The notes under the pieces: generated by a model | The model's database searches: none | The model's input: only the letters and a program-made list of their open reading frames with translations | What the model was told of the DNA's origin: nothing | Program-made: the position numbers and the translations under genes | From: Trametes villosa | Lineage: Eukaryota > Basidiomycota > Agaricomycetes > Polyporales > Polyporaceae | Length of the DNA stretch: 64,000 nt | Assembly: GCA_002964805.2 (NCBI GenBank) | Contig: PUDQ02000066.1 | Coordinates: 310,001-374,000 of the forward strand | Direction: 5' to 3' | In this document: positions 1 to 12,300 of the stretch, piece after piece | Layout of the letters: every line of letters starts with the position of its first letter | How positions within the stretch are numbered: position 1 is the stretch's first letter

Positions 1-748
1 CAGTTTGACCACTGGAGAACATGGTGAAGCGCACAAACCCCTGCAATCACTCCCTCCTTGCTCACCCCCTTGTCCAGGCGCGACCCCAGTCGAATACAGA
101 CGGCGAACGCAGCTCTCCCGGAGTCTCAGCCGCAGTCTGCTGTTTCAGAGACACATAACGTACCTATGACGAACGGCTCCTGAGTCTTTCGCACCCCAGA
201 CCCTTGCACTATCATAATGACGCTGTAACGTGCTCTCGGAGCCGCTCGTGCGGCCGGTCGAGGCTTCGCAAGGTTGTCTTTCAAGTGCCGCCTGTAGTAT
301 TTGCCCTTCCCCTAAACTTACCAACCATGTATGCATGTCCGCTCGCCTTCAAGACTCTCTAATTTCTCCCGGCTCCTCGACGAGATTGAGCGTTCCGCGA
401 CCCAACTCTTCCACCACCCCCTTTTTGAGATGGGTCAGAATTGTCCCACCGGAACGTCGAACGTCCGATGCGTTTAGCTCCCAGACACAATCTGCCACCG
501 TCTGTTCTGTTCTGTGGAACCCTTCGATGACTGCTGAGGGCCGTCTGGAAGCCTATCGCAGTTACGATACCACACTTGACCGCCCGGTGGAAGGGCTCGC
601 CCTCTTTACTCATCAGCGCGCTGGGCGGAGTTGCACACGTACACCAGGGTCCAGTCAGGTGAGCACAGGCGAGACGCTCTCCAACTACTCGAACCAGGTG
701 ATAAATTATCTACAAGTCCCCATGTACCCCATGTACAACCAAACACGG
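1..748. other. left-edge stretch, no supported gene
   Basis: This is the 3' flank of the transporter gene. Open frames exist on both strands, but none has a recognisable domain together with a workable start and splice sites. A minus-strand frame of about 54 codons ending near 349 reads protein-like, but there is no room for an upstream start. Confidence 0.4.
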
Positions 749-2858
749 CTATGAATGCCCACGCCCCTCCTCTTCCCAGATTTGATGTAAAGGCTCAGTC
801 CCATCCTCGGTGTACGGTGGCGGTAGTGAGTCCGTTCGTCCGACCTTCGGAGGCGGCTCTGCTGCTTCGTCATCCTCATCGTCGTCCACCGTGAATAGAA
901 GCTGTCCTTCCGCAAGACGCTCGTCGGTGTGCTACGAATGACTGGTCAGAGCCGCATTAGCAGGGGTGCCGGCTGCGCCACTCACATGCCGACGCTCGGG
1001 CTCTTCCTCGTCATCCAGTGGTTCGTCGACGTCCTCCGTCAGCCGCTGCGTCTCGCCCGCGTAGCCCGCTTCGAGAGCAATCTCCCCGCCTGCGACCGCC
1101 TCCTCTGGAAGGGGGTTCCCGTGGGGATCGAGCGCGACGTCTTTGTGTATCGAGCGCTCGTATTTGTGCCAGGTGAACAGGCCAATACCTATAACGAGCA
1201 CGACAGCCATGAGGACGGCTCAATCGAGGAGAGAGGGCGCTCCGTCTTACCGCACGCTGTAATGGCAACGCCGGTGATGTTCAGGGGCGTCAACTCGTCG
1301 CCGAACAGCCACGCTGCGCAGATGATGGTGGTGACCTCTTTCGCAATGCCAGCGATAGACATCGGTACGACGCCGGCGCGCTGGATGATGCTGTCACAAG
1401 AACGTGTTATCGGACGCCTCGCAGCCCACGCGACGGCGCTGACGTACTAGAATTCGCTGAGCACCATGCAGAACGCCAGGACGCCGGGGCTGAACAGGAA
1501 GAACAGCGTCTTCAACGTCTGCTCGGGCGTGTCGAAGAAGCGGCTGGCGAAGACTTTGCCCCAGCCGTCGACGAAGAAGGACGTAATGCCGAGCGTCGTC
1601 CCCATGATTGGCGCGAGCCAGAAGAGAGTAGCGGCTGGATTGCTCATGCCGAGGTCTTTGGTTTTCAAGAGCAGCTGGGTGAGGCTCCACCGAAGACCGC
1701 CGAGAGCGCTCGCGCTAGTGACGAGCAGGAATCCAGAGAGCACGAAATGGGTCTCGGTTGCGACCATTAGGAGGACGCCGACACAGATGAGGATGATAAC
1801 GCCAACTAGGCGGAATGAGAAGGTCTCCAGCCGGAGGAGGAAGGCGAATAGTAGCACGAAGACAAGTGAAGACGACTTGCACATCGCTGCAAGAGATCGT
1901 TAGGTGTACACCTAAGGGATGTGCAGCAGCCGACTTACTGTAGAATGATAGTGTGATTAGTTTGAGGGATAAATTAGACAGGCCAATGTCCAGGCCAGTG
2001 GCCATGCCCGTGGGGACGGCTTTACGTCTGAAGATGTTGTGAGCATTGCCGTCCATTGAGTATGTCTGGTTCTGTTTGGCAATGTTCTACACACGGGCAG
2101 AGGTCGCCTGCGCAGTGTGGAACAAGAGCGCCCATCAAGGGGACAAATATAGACCAGACGACGACAGGCACTAAACCGTACTTGTCGCCGTCTGGTCAAC
2201 GGCATGTCAGTCGCTGGATACAACTCACATGTAGTCGTGGCGAGACGGACTCTCCTCGGGCCGGAAGCGCCGTGGCATAGTATATCGCAGCAGGGCCGCG
2301 AGCATGAACTGCACCCACATGTGGATGGTGGTGACGAAGAGTGGCGAAGGAAAGCCGTAGTGTTCTGGTGAGAACATCCACTTGTTGTACACAGAAATGA
2401 GCGTCGCGAAGAAGAACCTGTATAAGCCATAGTCAGTACGGCTCGCGGAGTGAAGTCAGCAGGTCTAAGGGCCTACCAGGAGGCTATAAAGAGGCAGTTG
2501 ATTAGTGCGTTTCTCCACCATAGCCGTTTCTTCTCCGCCAGAGAGGCGATATGGATAGCTAGGTCGTGGTCCATGTCTCGCTCGCCATCTCTGGAGAGTC
2601 TTAGCGAGCTGAAACGGGCCTCGCCGTTCGAGTGCTGTCCTGGACTCAGCATTTGTTCGGCGATCGGGGCATGGGGGTCGTGGTACAAAGTCACGTTCCA
2701 CAGATCCTCGCTGGCAGACATCTCAGATCCCATCGGCGCTTAAGTGTTGCTCACTCTTCTCCATCCCCATTTGGCCTCCTTCTTCCCACAGGGTTGATAG
2801 GCGCCGCGACAAGAGAATTCGCCGACCAGCTCGGGGCGACCCCTTGCCATGTTCTCAT
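749..2858 (-). CDS. SLC35C2-like triose-phosphate translocator family transporter
   Basis: This is a multi-spanning drug/metabolite-superfamily transporter (TPT/DUF250 group), of the type that moves nucleotide sugars or related phosphates across Golgi or ER membranes. The substrate cannot be read from the sequence. Seen directly: an acidic N-terminal cytosolic region, then FFATLISVYNKWMFS (about 2400-2420), the family signature region AVPTGMATGLDIGLSNLSL (about 1975-2030), a long exon of about 140 residues with several membrane segments (1447-1884), and FGDELTPLNITGVAITACG followed by GLFTWHKYERS. The last intron (GTGAGT at about 987 to CGTAG at about 932) removes an apparent stop at 932. The acidic tail then runs to the TAG at 749-751. 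The start at 2858 assumes a 44-nt first intron (GTGAGC...TGCCAG) ending near 2720. An in-frame ATG at 2733 would work without that intron. The family is secure, the N-terminus is not. Confidence 0.8.
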
Positions 2859-3481
2859 CTGCCGGCATCTCCCCCTCATCCGCACCCATGCGCTGGTCAG
2901 TCGGCTCAGGCAAATAATTACTGTCTCTGCTTACCATATTTTTCAGGATTTGACCGCTATGTGTTTGATTGCAAATGTGCGATTCTGACTCCGAATCATG
3001 ATAGGCGATGAGCCCACCCGCCGTCTGCATTCGAGCGACATCCCCGACCGTCTTTGGGCGGCGGTGCACTCGACAATGTCACTGTGGGACGCATTCTCCG
3101 AGGCCGGCGGTACGCCTAAGGGTCCACGGCGTTCGACCTCCCGGCCACGGGCGGTGCCCCGCGGCGTGATGCTGCCTGATGCCTACACACCATTCGGTCA
3201 GGAACCGTGCGCACAGATTGTCCCTTTTCGTGCGCACTCGAGGGAGCACAGCAATGAGCGATCGTACGGGGTCTGCCCGGCGCTGAAACTTTGTCGCAGT
3301 CGCCGAGTACCTAAGCGTTTCACGCTTGCTGACGTCCGCCCTCTTCTCCACGGCGCTTTCCGCGAGGTGATCTCGATTAGCCGGCGCTGAACATGCGAAG
3401 CCCTTTCGTCGGTACGCGGGTCTATAAAGACAACATGACTTTGACGGCAGCGCCACCCTCCTGCTCCAGATCGTCCTCACC
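2859..3481. other. divergent promoter region, transporter / Zn-cluster factor
   Basis: This 620-bp gap lies between two divergently oriented starts. A TATAAA at 3423 faces the Zn2Cys6 gene. No other recognisable coding segment was found. Confidence 0.5.
3423..3428 (+). promoter_or_regulatory. TATA box of Zn2Cys6 gene
   Basis: TATAAA lies 59 bp upstream of the chosen ATG at 3482. This spacing is usual for fungal core promoters. Confidence 0.5.
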
Positions 3482-5010
3482 ATGTCCGACATCGAGTTCG
3501 TTATCGAAGCCCCCCAGTCCGCCCGTCAGAACAAGAAGCGACCGCGCCTTGTTACCTCCTGCGACCACTGGTGAGCGCGCCCGCCGTCTACTACAATGGC
3601 CTTTGGACCTTATGCCATCCTTCAGTCGAATTAAGAAGATAAAATGTGTCCAGCAGCCCTCTACAGGGAAGTGCGAGTCCTGTGCAGCAGCGCGCCTCCC
3701 TTGCCTTTATCGCGACCGCGAGCAATACTTCGCGGAGCGGACACGCATGCTTTCGGGTGCAACCTCAGTCGTCTGCGATGCCTCTGACCCCGATCCCCAT
3801 CGAGCCCAGCTATCCGCCATTAACACAGCGAGCTCCTCTGGCAGCTCCCCCCGCACCTACACTCCCCCGACCAGCGTTTCCCCAGAACGGACCCCGGATC
3901 GCTCATATTCACCCACGCACTACCCGCATATGGACATGAACGCGGTCAACCTCGATCAGTCCCAGGTGTACTCCGACGGGATGGGCGCGCAGGCTGTGTT
4001 GCCAACGACCTGGTGCGTCTGCTGCGCAGCTAGGGTGCTCTGCTGCGGCTGAGTGTGCGGGTATTTCGCTAGGTATGACCCCCCGCAGCCTTCACAGTGG
4101 TCACCCCACAGTTCTGGAACACACCTCGGGCTGCAGACGTCAACACCACCCCTGGCAGGCTCCCCCACGCCGTCACCGTTCTCCTCGAACGGCCTTTTTG
4201 ACCCCAGCGACCCGACCCAGCCACACCCGAATCTCATGATGGACTTCGTGCCCGTCTTCTTTGACAAGTTCGGCCCTGCGTACCCATTCCTGTCCTCGGC
4301 GAATATATGCGACCAGTTCTTCCGCCGCAGGCTGTCGCCGCTGTTAGCTAACAGCATCGCAGCCTCCGCAGCCAGGTTCGCCTTCTTCTCATTCACTCGC
4401 GACTTACTCAGCGTTGGCTGAGTGTATGCGATCACACGGCCTAGGTTCAGCGCCGTTCCAGAAATACAGCAGATAGGTCCAGCGAACGTCGCAAACGTGT
4501 ACTGTCAGATGGCGAAGGTACTGTTCGGCCCCGCCGCGCAAACATCGCGAGAACTTACCGCGTGTGCAGAACCTCGTCCCGCCGAGCGGCACGCCCGCCA
4601 CGCTGGACGCGCTGCATGCCCTCATCGTGCTCTCATGCCTGGAGTATAAGCGAGGCCGGCACGTGGTCTTCCTTGCATACGCTCGAGTACGTACCCGTTC
4701 TCCCCGCAACAAGTCACGGCGGCCTGCACGACCGCCCAGACTGCGCCCAAGCGCTTCTCACGGCCTTCTCTCCACGCAGACCGCAATCCGTCTCGCCACC
4801 GAACTGGGCCTATCCGAAGGCTCCATGCCTTCGCCATTGACTACCCAAGTCCTCGACCCCGAAGTTGCACGCGTCCTCCAGGCCACGCTCCACAGCGTCC
4901 AGCAGCTCGGCCGCACAATCTCCGCCTCGCCCTTCGTCACCCCATCCCCCAGCCCGTCCACCAGCGCGGGCCACCGCGCGTCATGGGGACACCCCGGGGC
5001 ACGACGCTGA
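3482..5010 (+). CDS. Zn2Cys6 fungal transcription factor, short C-terminus
   Basis: This is a nuclear DNA-binding regulator. The first two exons together encode a canonical binuclear zinc cluster of the form CX2CX6CX8CX2CX6C: SCDHC ends exon 1 near 3571, and RIKKIKC starts exon 2 near 3627. It is followed by a Ser/Pro-rich linker (about 3730-4010). The middle homology region typical of fungal factors begins with DFVPVFFDKFGPAYPFLS, LSPLLANSIAASAAR, IGPANVANVYCQMAK and IVLSCLEYKRGR, then TAIRLATELGLSEG. About six exons give roughly 390 residues. The reading frame stops at 5010, shortly after the ELGLSEG helix, so several hundred residues of the regulatory domain usual for this family are missing. 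Weak remnants such as PPDEIDDAALVTPL near 5200 suggest the 3' half may be decayed or wrongly joined. Target genes are unknown. Confidence 0.75.
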
Positions 5011-6667
5011 CGCACCCCGGCCACGCTATTCTGAGGAGCGGCCTCGCAGCCAACCGCGCATTGGCACGCAGCCCCCGCCACACGAATTCGTTTGATCGCC
5101 GGCGGCGCCGCGCGACTCAGCACTCTTTCACGGCGCACCCACCCCCGCACCGGCCCCCTCCGGCTATACGCGCTCTTGCACACCCTGCCGCACCCGTGCC
5201 ACCCGATGAAATTGACGACGCGGCCCTCGTCACGCCGCTGAGTGCTCGGTGCGCATACCATTTCCCGGTCGGACGAAGCCTCGCTCCCACTTTCAATTTC
5301 CCTTCGCATATTCACTCCCTGCTCGCCCGCATTTTCAAAATCTGTATCCATGAAATCCCGTAGGTCCAATAATCGGCCGCCGCCCGCGGGCGCGCTGCTG
5401 CTGTATTGTGTATGCATGTAGATACCCGTATACCGATCATACCACCCGCATCCCGAGCCCGCCCCCGTCCCCGAGCCCGCCTCCGCCGCCGACGATTACA
5501 GTGTCAGTATCGGCGCCATCGCCCGCGGTCTCACTCTCCCCCTCGTCCTCCGCACCCCGCCTGACAAACGACCTGACAGACCCTCGCCGCGCCGTGCCCG
5601 AGCACATCAGCCGCGCCATGCATGCACCGTGCTGAAAACAAGCTTAGGTTCAGGCGTAGGCTAGGGGACGGCGGAGGACCGACGCGTCTCCGCAGGCCGC
5701 CGACGGCGAATTTCAAGAAGCTCAAGTGCATCGCGAGGCACCACGCGCACGCGGCCTTCCAGAGCAGGAACTTCGTCCCTCGCATCGGCAGGAGGCATCT
5801 GCGCGCGCGTAGAGCTGCCCTGGAAAAGCTGTTCGGTGGCACTGCCCCGGCCCCGGGTCGTCTCATTTTCCGGCGGACTTGAAAGCCAGAAGTGGGAGCA
5901 CCGAGGACCTCGGGTGAGAGAAGAATCTATGCACCCGCGATATGAGCGAGCGACTCAGAGGCCCAGAATTCGCGGGCCATAGACCTTGTGGCCAGACGGG
6001 TGTAGTCAGCTCACCTTGGCTCGAGCAGAAGTCGTACCGTATGGGCCAGATCCTCCCATGGTGCCAGGCGAGATGCAGCGCACTCAGCGAGGGTGCGAAG
6101 CACGAGATCGACATCTCGGTTTCGTACGCGTGCAGCGCGGAGTCGCGAGCCTTCCACTAGAACCACCTGCCACCAGAGGCGTGCCCCGATCACGTACGTT
6201 ACACCCACACCAGATCGATTTCGCGAAGCCCGCCGGGGGCCACCTAAACCTTTTCGTGTATTCGTCGTGTATAACTTATCGATATCCCCATTACGGCCGG
6301 CGAGGCGCGTCCTACGCTATCTAACCTACATACACAGCACGTACGCACAGAACAAGAACCGAATCATGCCACGCGGGCGAACAATACAGCGGTACACATG
6401 GGTGCGGCGCAGGGTGCGCCGTGGCGTTACACAAGGACGACAACACGCACCATAGATAGTCAAATCTCCTACCTCCGACGCTCGTCCGCTGCGGAGGACA
6501 GCTGCAGCCCTCTTCGTCCCCTCTTCACCTCGGCCGCCGCTCGGAATCGCGGACGCATTCATCGCCAGTCCCCAGTCTCAGATTCACAAAGCCCCGCCCT
6601 CTCGCGATGACACTGTTGCAGCACCAGACAGACATCTGCATCCCAGTCGCCGCGCAGCGCTCCCCAC
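5011..6667. other. possible decayed 3' part of the Zn-cluster gene, otherwise no gene
   Basis: GC-rich, Pro/Arg-rich frames on both strands fill 5011-5900, without a consistent splice pattern. The plus-strand segment near 5200-5360 (VPPDEIDDAALV, then a region ending in HSLLARIF) resembles the fungal transcription factor domain only loosely. Nothing is recognisable from 5900 to 6667. Confidence 0.3.
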
Positions 6668-8654
6668 TCAGTACCTGTACCCGCCGTACCCATCGCGCAC
6701 ATAGTCGTCGTACCGGCTGCGACTCGACGACCGGTGGCGATGATGGTGGTGGCGGTGGCCACTCGACGCGCTCGAGTCCCTGCGCCCGCGGTGCTTCGTG
6801 ATGATCACCGTCGACCCCGCAGGCGCGACCTGGCCGTCGGGGAGCACGACTCCTCCTTGCGCGGCCCCGTAGCCTGCGCCGTACTGGCCCGCGCCATACG
6901 CGCCAGGGGCGCCGTACCCTACACCGCCAGGGTACCCCGGCTGAGGGTAGGCGGCCCCAGCGCCGTAGGGAGCAGCGGGGGCGACGCCGTACGGGTTGGG
7001 CGATGCACCGCCGTAGGGGTTGGGAGAGGCGCCGCCGTAGGCGTACGAGCCTGCGTAGCCTGGTGCCGCGCCGTATGAACCAGGGATGCCTGGAGCGGCG
7101 CCGTAAGAGCCTGGAAGGCCGCCGAGGCCAGCACCGTATGGAGCCGCAGCACCAGGGATGGGCATCGGGGCGGCGCCAGCGCCGTACGGGGAGCCGAGCG
7201 GGTCGCCGTAGCCTGGAGCCCCGACGCGAACGACATTGGGAGCGTTGAAGGAGTTGTGACGGCTGCGACCACGGCGGTAAGGCTCGTCGTAGGCGTAGGC
7301 GTCGCCCGTGCTCGAGCCGCTGTAGGACGAGGAGTATCCTCCGCCGACACCACCACCACTCGTCCAGCCGAAGAGCTGTGAAAAGAGTATTGCGTGAGTG
7401 ATAGGCGAGCCGGTGAATGGATCGGCGGGGCGTACCCTATCTGCGAGATTGTTCGCTGCAGAAGCGGATGCCTCACAAGCGGCCCTCAGGCCGTAGGTAT
7501 CTGCGGGTCTTCCTGAATACTGCCAGAGGCGCTGAGCTGAACAATCGTAATGTGAGTAACGCATTCAAATAACGTAGGACCACAGCTGCTCGACGCAGAC
7601 GCTGCCTCGGATGACAGATGAAGCACGAAGTCGGACTCGGGGATGTTATTACGCCTAATAGTAGCGATTCTTTCATTGTACGGGATCGCCTGTTAAGAGT
7701 GCGGCGTTTACACCCCGCACGTTATGGCACATTCTGTGACTTCCAAAGGAGCTACAGCGCCGTACTTGAATTGAACGTATAACCATTCAATGTGGACACA
7801 AGCGTGCTATCTCGCGGATTTATAGAGCCTCTCCGGACGTACTCAAGGCAGCATACCAGCGTCGTCGCGCACCTCGGTCCCACCGGGACCGGCAGTCGCG
7901 CCCGGAGTCACGCTCGCGCGCGTCTCCCCGCCACATGGGCGCTCCGAGCGAGAGAGCTCCGACGCCTTCGATCCGCCCGAACAGCCCACCGAAGCCCCAG
8001 AAACAGAAGCGAAGGACGTACTTTCAGCAATTGCCATGCCGATCAAGCCCTCCCGCTGCTGCTCGCGATCCGCGCTAATGGGCTCGTACAGGAAGGAGTT
8101 GTGTTTCCAGGTCCGGTAGGCTTCGTATGCGGCGGCGGCGCCGATGTCCGGGGGGAGCAGTTGCGTCAGCGGGACCTGTGGTGCGCGCGAAATTAAGCAA
8201 TGCATCCGATGGTGGACGAGGGGGGGCGACTTACCATTCCGCTGTAGATGCGACGATGCCAGTGGCGGGCTTCGTGGTGGCCGACGCCCATGCCCAGGAT
8301 ATCCCGCAATCGAGACATGATCGACTCGAAGAGGGACCTGGAGGAAGAGTCGTCAATTGCGACGTGAGCACACCGGTCGCGATCGAGGCGGTAGTGCGGC
8401 TTACGGGTCAGGGTTGATAGCGTGCGCGTTGTAGAAGTCGTAGCCTCGCCCTATGGCAGGGAGTGAGCGGAAAGGAGGAGCAGGAGAGGCAGCGCGACAT
8501 ACATGACGGTTGGGGTTGAAAAGGCGGCTGCGGCGGGGCACCGAACTGGAACTGCACGAAACCCTCAAGGCCCGCTCTGCGCGCGATTAGACAAAGAACG
8601 TACCTGAGCAGTCCCCCAGCCTGGGTTCGACGACTGGTAGTAGTTGTAGGCCAT
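6668..8654 (-). CDS. conserved basidiomycete protein with Gly/Tyr-rich and His-rich tail
   Basis: I recognise no biochemical function. The start ATG at 8654 opens MAYNYYQSSNPGW. Small exons then encode a Pro/Gln segment (near 8520-8580), SLFESIMSRLRDILGMGVGH (near 8320) and an all-helical block, AAAAYEAYRTWKHNSFLYEP (near 8110), ending IGMAIAE. A long intron of about 490 nt (about 8025-7535) leads to RLWQYSGRPADTYGLRAACE (near 7500). That helical block is a recurrent agaricomycete hypothetical domain. The last exon is a low-complexity tail with YGAAPG/YGGASPNP repeats, a run of histidines (HRHHHHRHR) and an Arg/Ser segment that ends in YGGYRY. The composition suggests a prion-like or condensate-forming cytosolic protein. 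That is inference. Confidence 0.7.
6850..7220 (-). repeat. Gly/Tyr/Pro/Ala-rich coding repeat
   Basis: Degenerate short repeats encode YGA, YGG and PGSYG units. Two near-identical 24-bp units at 6991-7014 and 7015-7038 encode YGGASPNP in tandem. This is the low-complexity tail of the gene at 6668-8654. Confidence 0.7.
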
Positions 8655-9327
8655 GCTCGAGTGGAGGACGATAGATGATGGGAGTTAGAAGCAAGTGCGA
8701 AAAGCTGTCGAGTGTGAGAATAAACGGTTGGAGGGGATCGTTTGCAGGGTGGCAGCCGCAGAGAGACTAGTGGCAATTGCAAGTCATCTGCCACAGCGCG
8801 AATCGCAGCATCTTATAGTGTCCCGTGACGTCACGCTCTTGGCTGTTAGTTTGTTCTGCCGCAACGCCGGACGTGACCGGACCCTCGTACGTGTCGCGGG
8901 GGAGGCGGGGGCGAAGGCGTGAGGTATGGGGGGAGAGAGAAGTCGAGAAGTTTCATCTCCGGAAACGTTTGCAGCTGAGTTGCCAACAAGTTGCCAGATT
9001 TCTGTCCTGGACAGCCAAGACTGGTGTCTGGATTGCTATCAGCTCACAAGTAGATGCGCGCATCTCAGGCACAGAGAGCAGATAGGAATATCGGCCTTTG
9101 AGAGACAAAGAAGAGTAGACAGCGCGCAAGGGTTGGACACGAGGTGGTGGTGGAGAAAGAAAGAGTTCGAGAGCAGCCTCGCGGATCGAGACTGGGAGGA
9201 GTGCCACCCCCGATCGAGATCTGGTACTTTATGGGCGCCTGTCAAGCAGACGCGCTCCGGACGCGTGCGCCGTCGTCCATCGCGGCTTAACCTCTTCTCC
9301 TTTCTCCTCCGTCCATGTTCTGCTCGA
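8655..9327. other. divergent intergenic region, no gene seen
   Basis: The region separates the minus-strand Gly/Tyr-tail gene from the plus-strand COG5 gene. No coding signal is supported. Confidence 0.4.
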
Positions 9328-12300
9328 ATGTCTGGTCTGTCTCACGCACTGCTTGCTTTACCATCTGGCTTACAATCCAGCAGACTATGCTGTCTTCGCA
9401 CACCCCGACTTTGACCCGAACGACTACGCGAATGCCATCCTAGCTGGGGAGCCATACCCTCCGCAACCAGGCAAGCCGAAGCCTGCGAAGAGCACAGGCC
9501 TCGCCCCGGCGAGCGAAGACGTCTCCGTCGCAATCTCCAAGCTCACGTTCAGCCTCGATGATGTGGAGAAGCAGCTCAAGAACGTGGTGCGCACCACTCT
9601 TCCTCGATGGCAGCTGCCCCCTCGTGGGCCTCGCTGCGGCGGCAGCTTGATGACAGAACCACCCTGGTACAGGTCACCACACACCACGAGGACCTTCTTG
9701 TGCAGGCTGCGGGGGTCTCGAACCTCCAGGGTTCACTCGGCTCCGTCCGAGGTGGTCTCAACGAACTTGATTCGTCTCTTGAGAAGTGAGTGTGGTATCT
9801 TGTTACGTGAACCGCTCCTCGCGACGGGACCCCGTTATCTGCTCGACGCAACGGGAGGATCCCCCCTTCCTCGTTGCTGCGTTACATGCGTTCTTACTGC
9901 GGTTGGGGAAAGATGGGCCGTGAGCATGAGGATGGGCTTCTTGCATTCAAAATGCCACACACCCGGTCTCGGTGTGCCAGACTGTTCAAACGACCGTATG
10001 TGAATTATGGATGGTGCATATGTCTCAACGATTAAGAGTGGCTGTCTGTAGGCAGCTTGCTGTATGCATTCTGCTACCAGCATCGCGGGGTGAACATAGC
10101 GGCGTTTCTGTGCAAACGGAGCTGACATCAGACTAACCTTCGCGCGTTACGTCCTAGCGTCTTGCCGGAGTTGTTCTCTTTTGACTTCCTGTACCCGTGA
10201 TATCTGGTGGCGGTAGTGTTCGCCAAAACCCCGCTTTGCCACCGGCCCCGTGGACGACCCTCTACATTGTTACTCACATCCATCGCTTTTGCAGACTTCG
10301 CCTGAAGATCCGCGTCCCCTACCAGTCCCTCCAGACCCATGTGTCCAAGCTCGAGCGGCTGCAGCAAGCCTCGGACATTCTCCGGCGCACCTCGCGCTTC
10401 GTTATCCTCGCGCGCCGGCTCGAGCTGCAGCTTGCGGAGATGAGCAAGGCCGACGCGCCCGAGCCAGACGGTGTCAGAGCGAAACCGCAGGCGAACGGCG
10501 CGCGCGCGGAGACGCCACTGGCGCTGGAGAGCGAGGACGAGAAGGAGCGCGCGATCGCGAAGGCCGCGTTGACGATTGCCGAGTTGAGTCAGTGGCTTCC
10601 CTCGCTGCTCGTCGTTTTATGTCCGCCACGAACCCTCGCTGACGTGGACGTAGCTGCGCTCCTTGACGCGACCAATGAATCGTCGTCGACGGGCGTCCCT
10701 GGGGAGAGTCATGTCGCCGGGGACGGCAGCGCGAGTGATGTTGGGGAAAGGGTCCCGCTGAGTTCAATCAAAGCGGTCGCTGCGCATCTGCCGTTCATCG
10801 ATGCCGCGCGCACGAAGGTTACGACAGACATGGAGGCCATGGTCTTCACCGGCCTAGCCACACTCGTAAGCTCTGCGATACTGCCTTGCGGACGCGTCAC
10901 CCCACTGACATGATGCGTACCCTCAGAACCAATCCATGCTCGCAAGTTCCCTCCAGACGGCGCACAATCTCCGTGTGCTCCCGGATCTCGTTCAGAACCT
11001 CGTGAGCGACCTGTCGGAAGCGGTTGAGGGCCGCATCCGGTCCGCGTTTGACTTGACGCGGATATCGAAGGACATTATGACCAAGGGTGAGTCCTCTGAT
11101 CGGTTCGCTCGTGGGTGTACCCGCAGCATTGACGCATATCCGCGCAGATTCTGCGTCTTTGGGTCAAGGCCTGCTGTACAAGTCCCGCGTTCGGACTGAG
11201 CCGACGAGTGTGACTGCGCCACAGTGGACCGCTGCGCTTTGGGGAAGCCTAGAGAGTCTTATTGAGGAGATGGCGGACTGCTGCATCAAGGTATACACGC
11301 TTGAGAAGGTCCTCAGGGTAAAGCGCGATCCGGTCACGGACGTTGTCTTCTTGGACGAGGCCATGAAGGTTTGTCGCCGATCAATTATACTGGACAGTAC
11401 ATGACTCTGAGGACGCCCCGTCAGGTGTTGGAGAACAAACCGAGCACTACATTCTGGGCTTCGTTAGGACGATCCCTCGAAAAGCAGGCTAAGGATGCTG
11501 CGAAGGGTATGTCTATAACGCGCTAGCCTTGCAGCGTGTTCTCATTCATCAGCAGGTTCGAGCTTCCTGCAACAAACTCTGAGCACGGGTTACCCGAGGT
11601 TGCTCCGCCTGTTCCACTCGTTCTTCACCAAGATAGCGGTCCACACCGATACCGTGTACACGCAGGCTCAGCAAAGGTCAGCCACCTAACCTGTCCGCTC
11701 TTCAGCGCGTCCTAACCGGACCCCCCCCCCCCCAGCCCGGAGACAATCCTCATCCTCCGCGCACTCTCAAACTTCGAGTCCCTCTATCTCTCCCGCTCGT
11801 CCAACAGGCTCAACGAGGCCGTCGGCCAGGCCTTCTCGGGCGGGGCACGCGCGCCGCCCGGGATGTCTGAGGGTGTGAACGTCGCACGGGCGGTGGCAAA
11901 TGAGCTCGACTCGGCGAAGTTCGACCCGTTGCTCGTGCGGTCCGTTGCGCGCTACGCGGTGTCGAGCCTCGAGCTGCTGCTCACGCGGGCGGATAACCTG
12001 GTAAGCATGCCCGGCAATCCGAGCGTGTGTGGTGGCTCATAGGGTGGCAGATATCGAGAGACCGTGCGGCCACAAATCTCATTGGGCCTGTTGCAACGCA
12101 GCAGCTGGTACTGAATGCGTCACTTGCGACGTGTCTATACCACACTTGGTCCCGCCTCGAGAAGCTACGAGAAGAGTACCCCGAGAGCGTCGTATCCATC
12201 CTACAGCCCGTCGTATCGGTATGTCTGGCTTCATATGCCGTCCAAAAGGACCTGTTCAACTCATTCGATTCGCAGAGGCTGCACGATACTTTCGAGCGTG

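Noticed and set aside
349..520. Minus-strand open segment reading GGTILTHLKKGVVEELGRGT near the left edge
   Set aside because: No start codon or upstream exon fits between it and the transporter end at 749, and I do not recognise the family.
4758..5417. 219-codon minus-strand frame opposite the Zn2Cys6 gene
   Set aside because: Arg/Gly-rich shadow of a GC-rich coding region; no domain.
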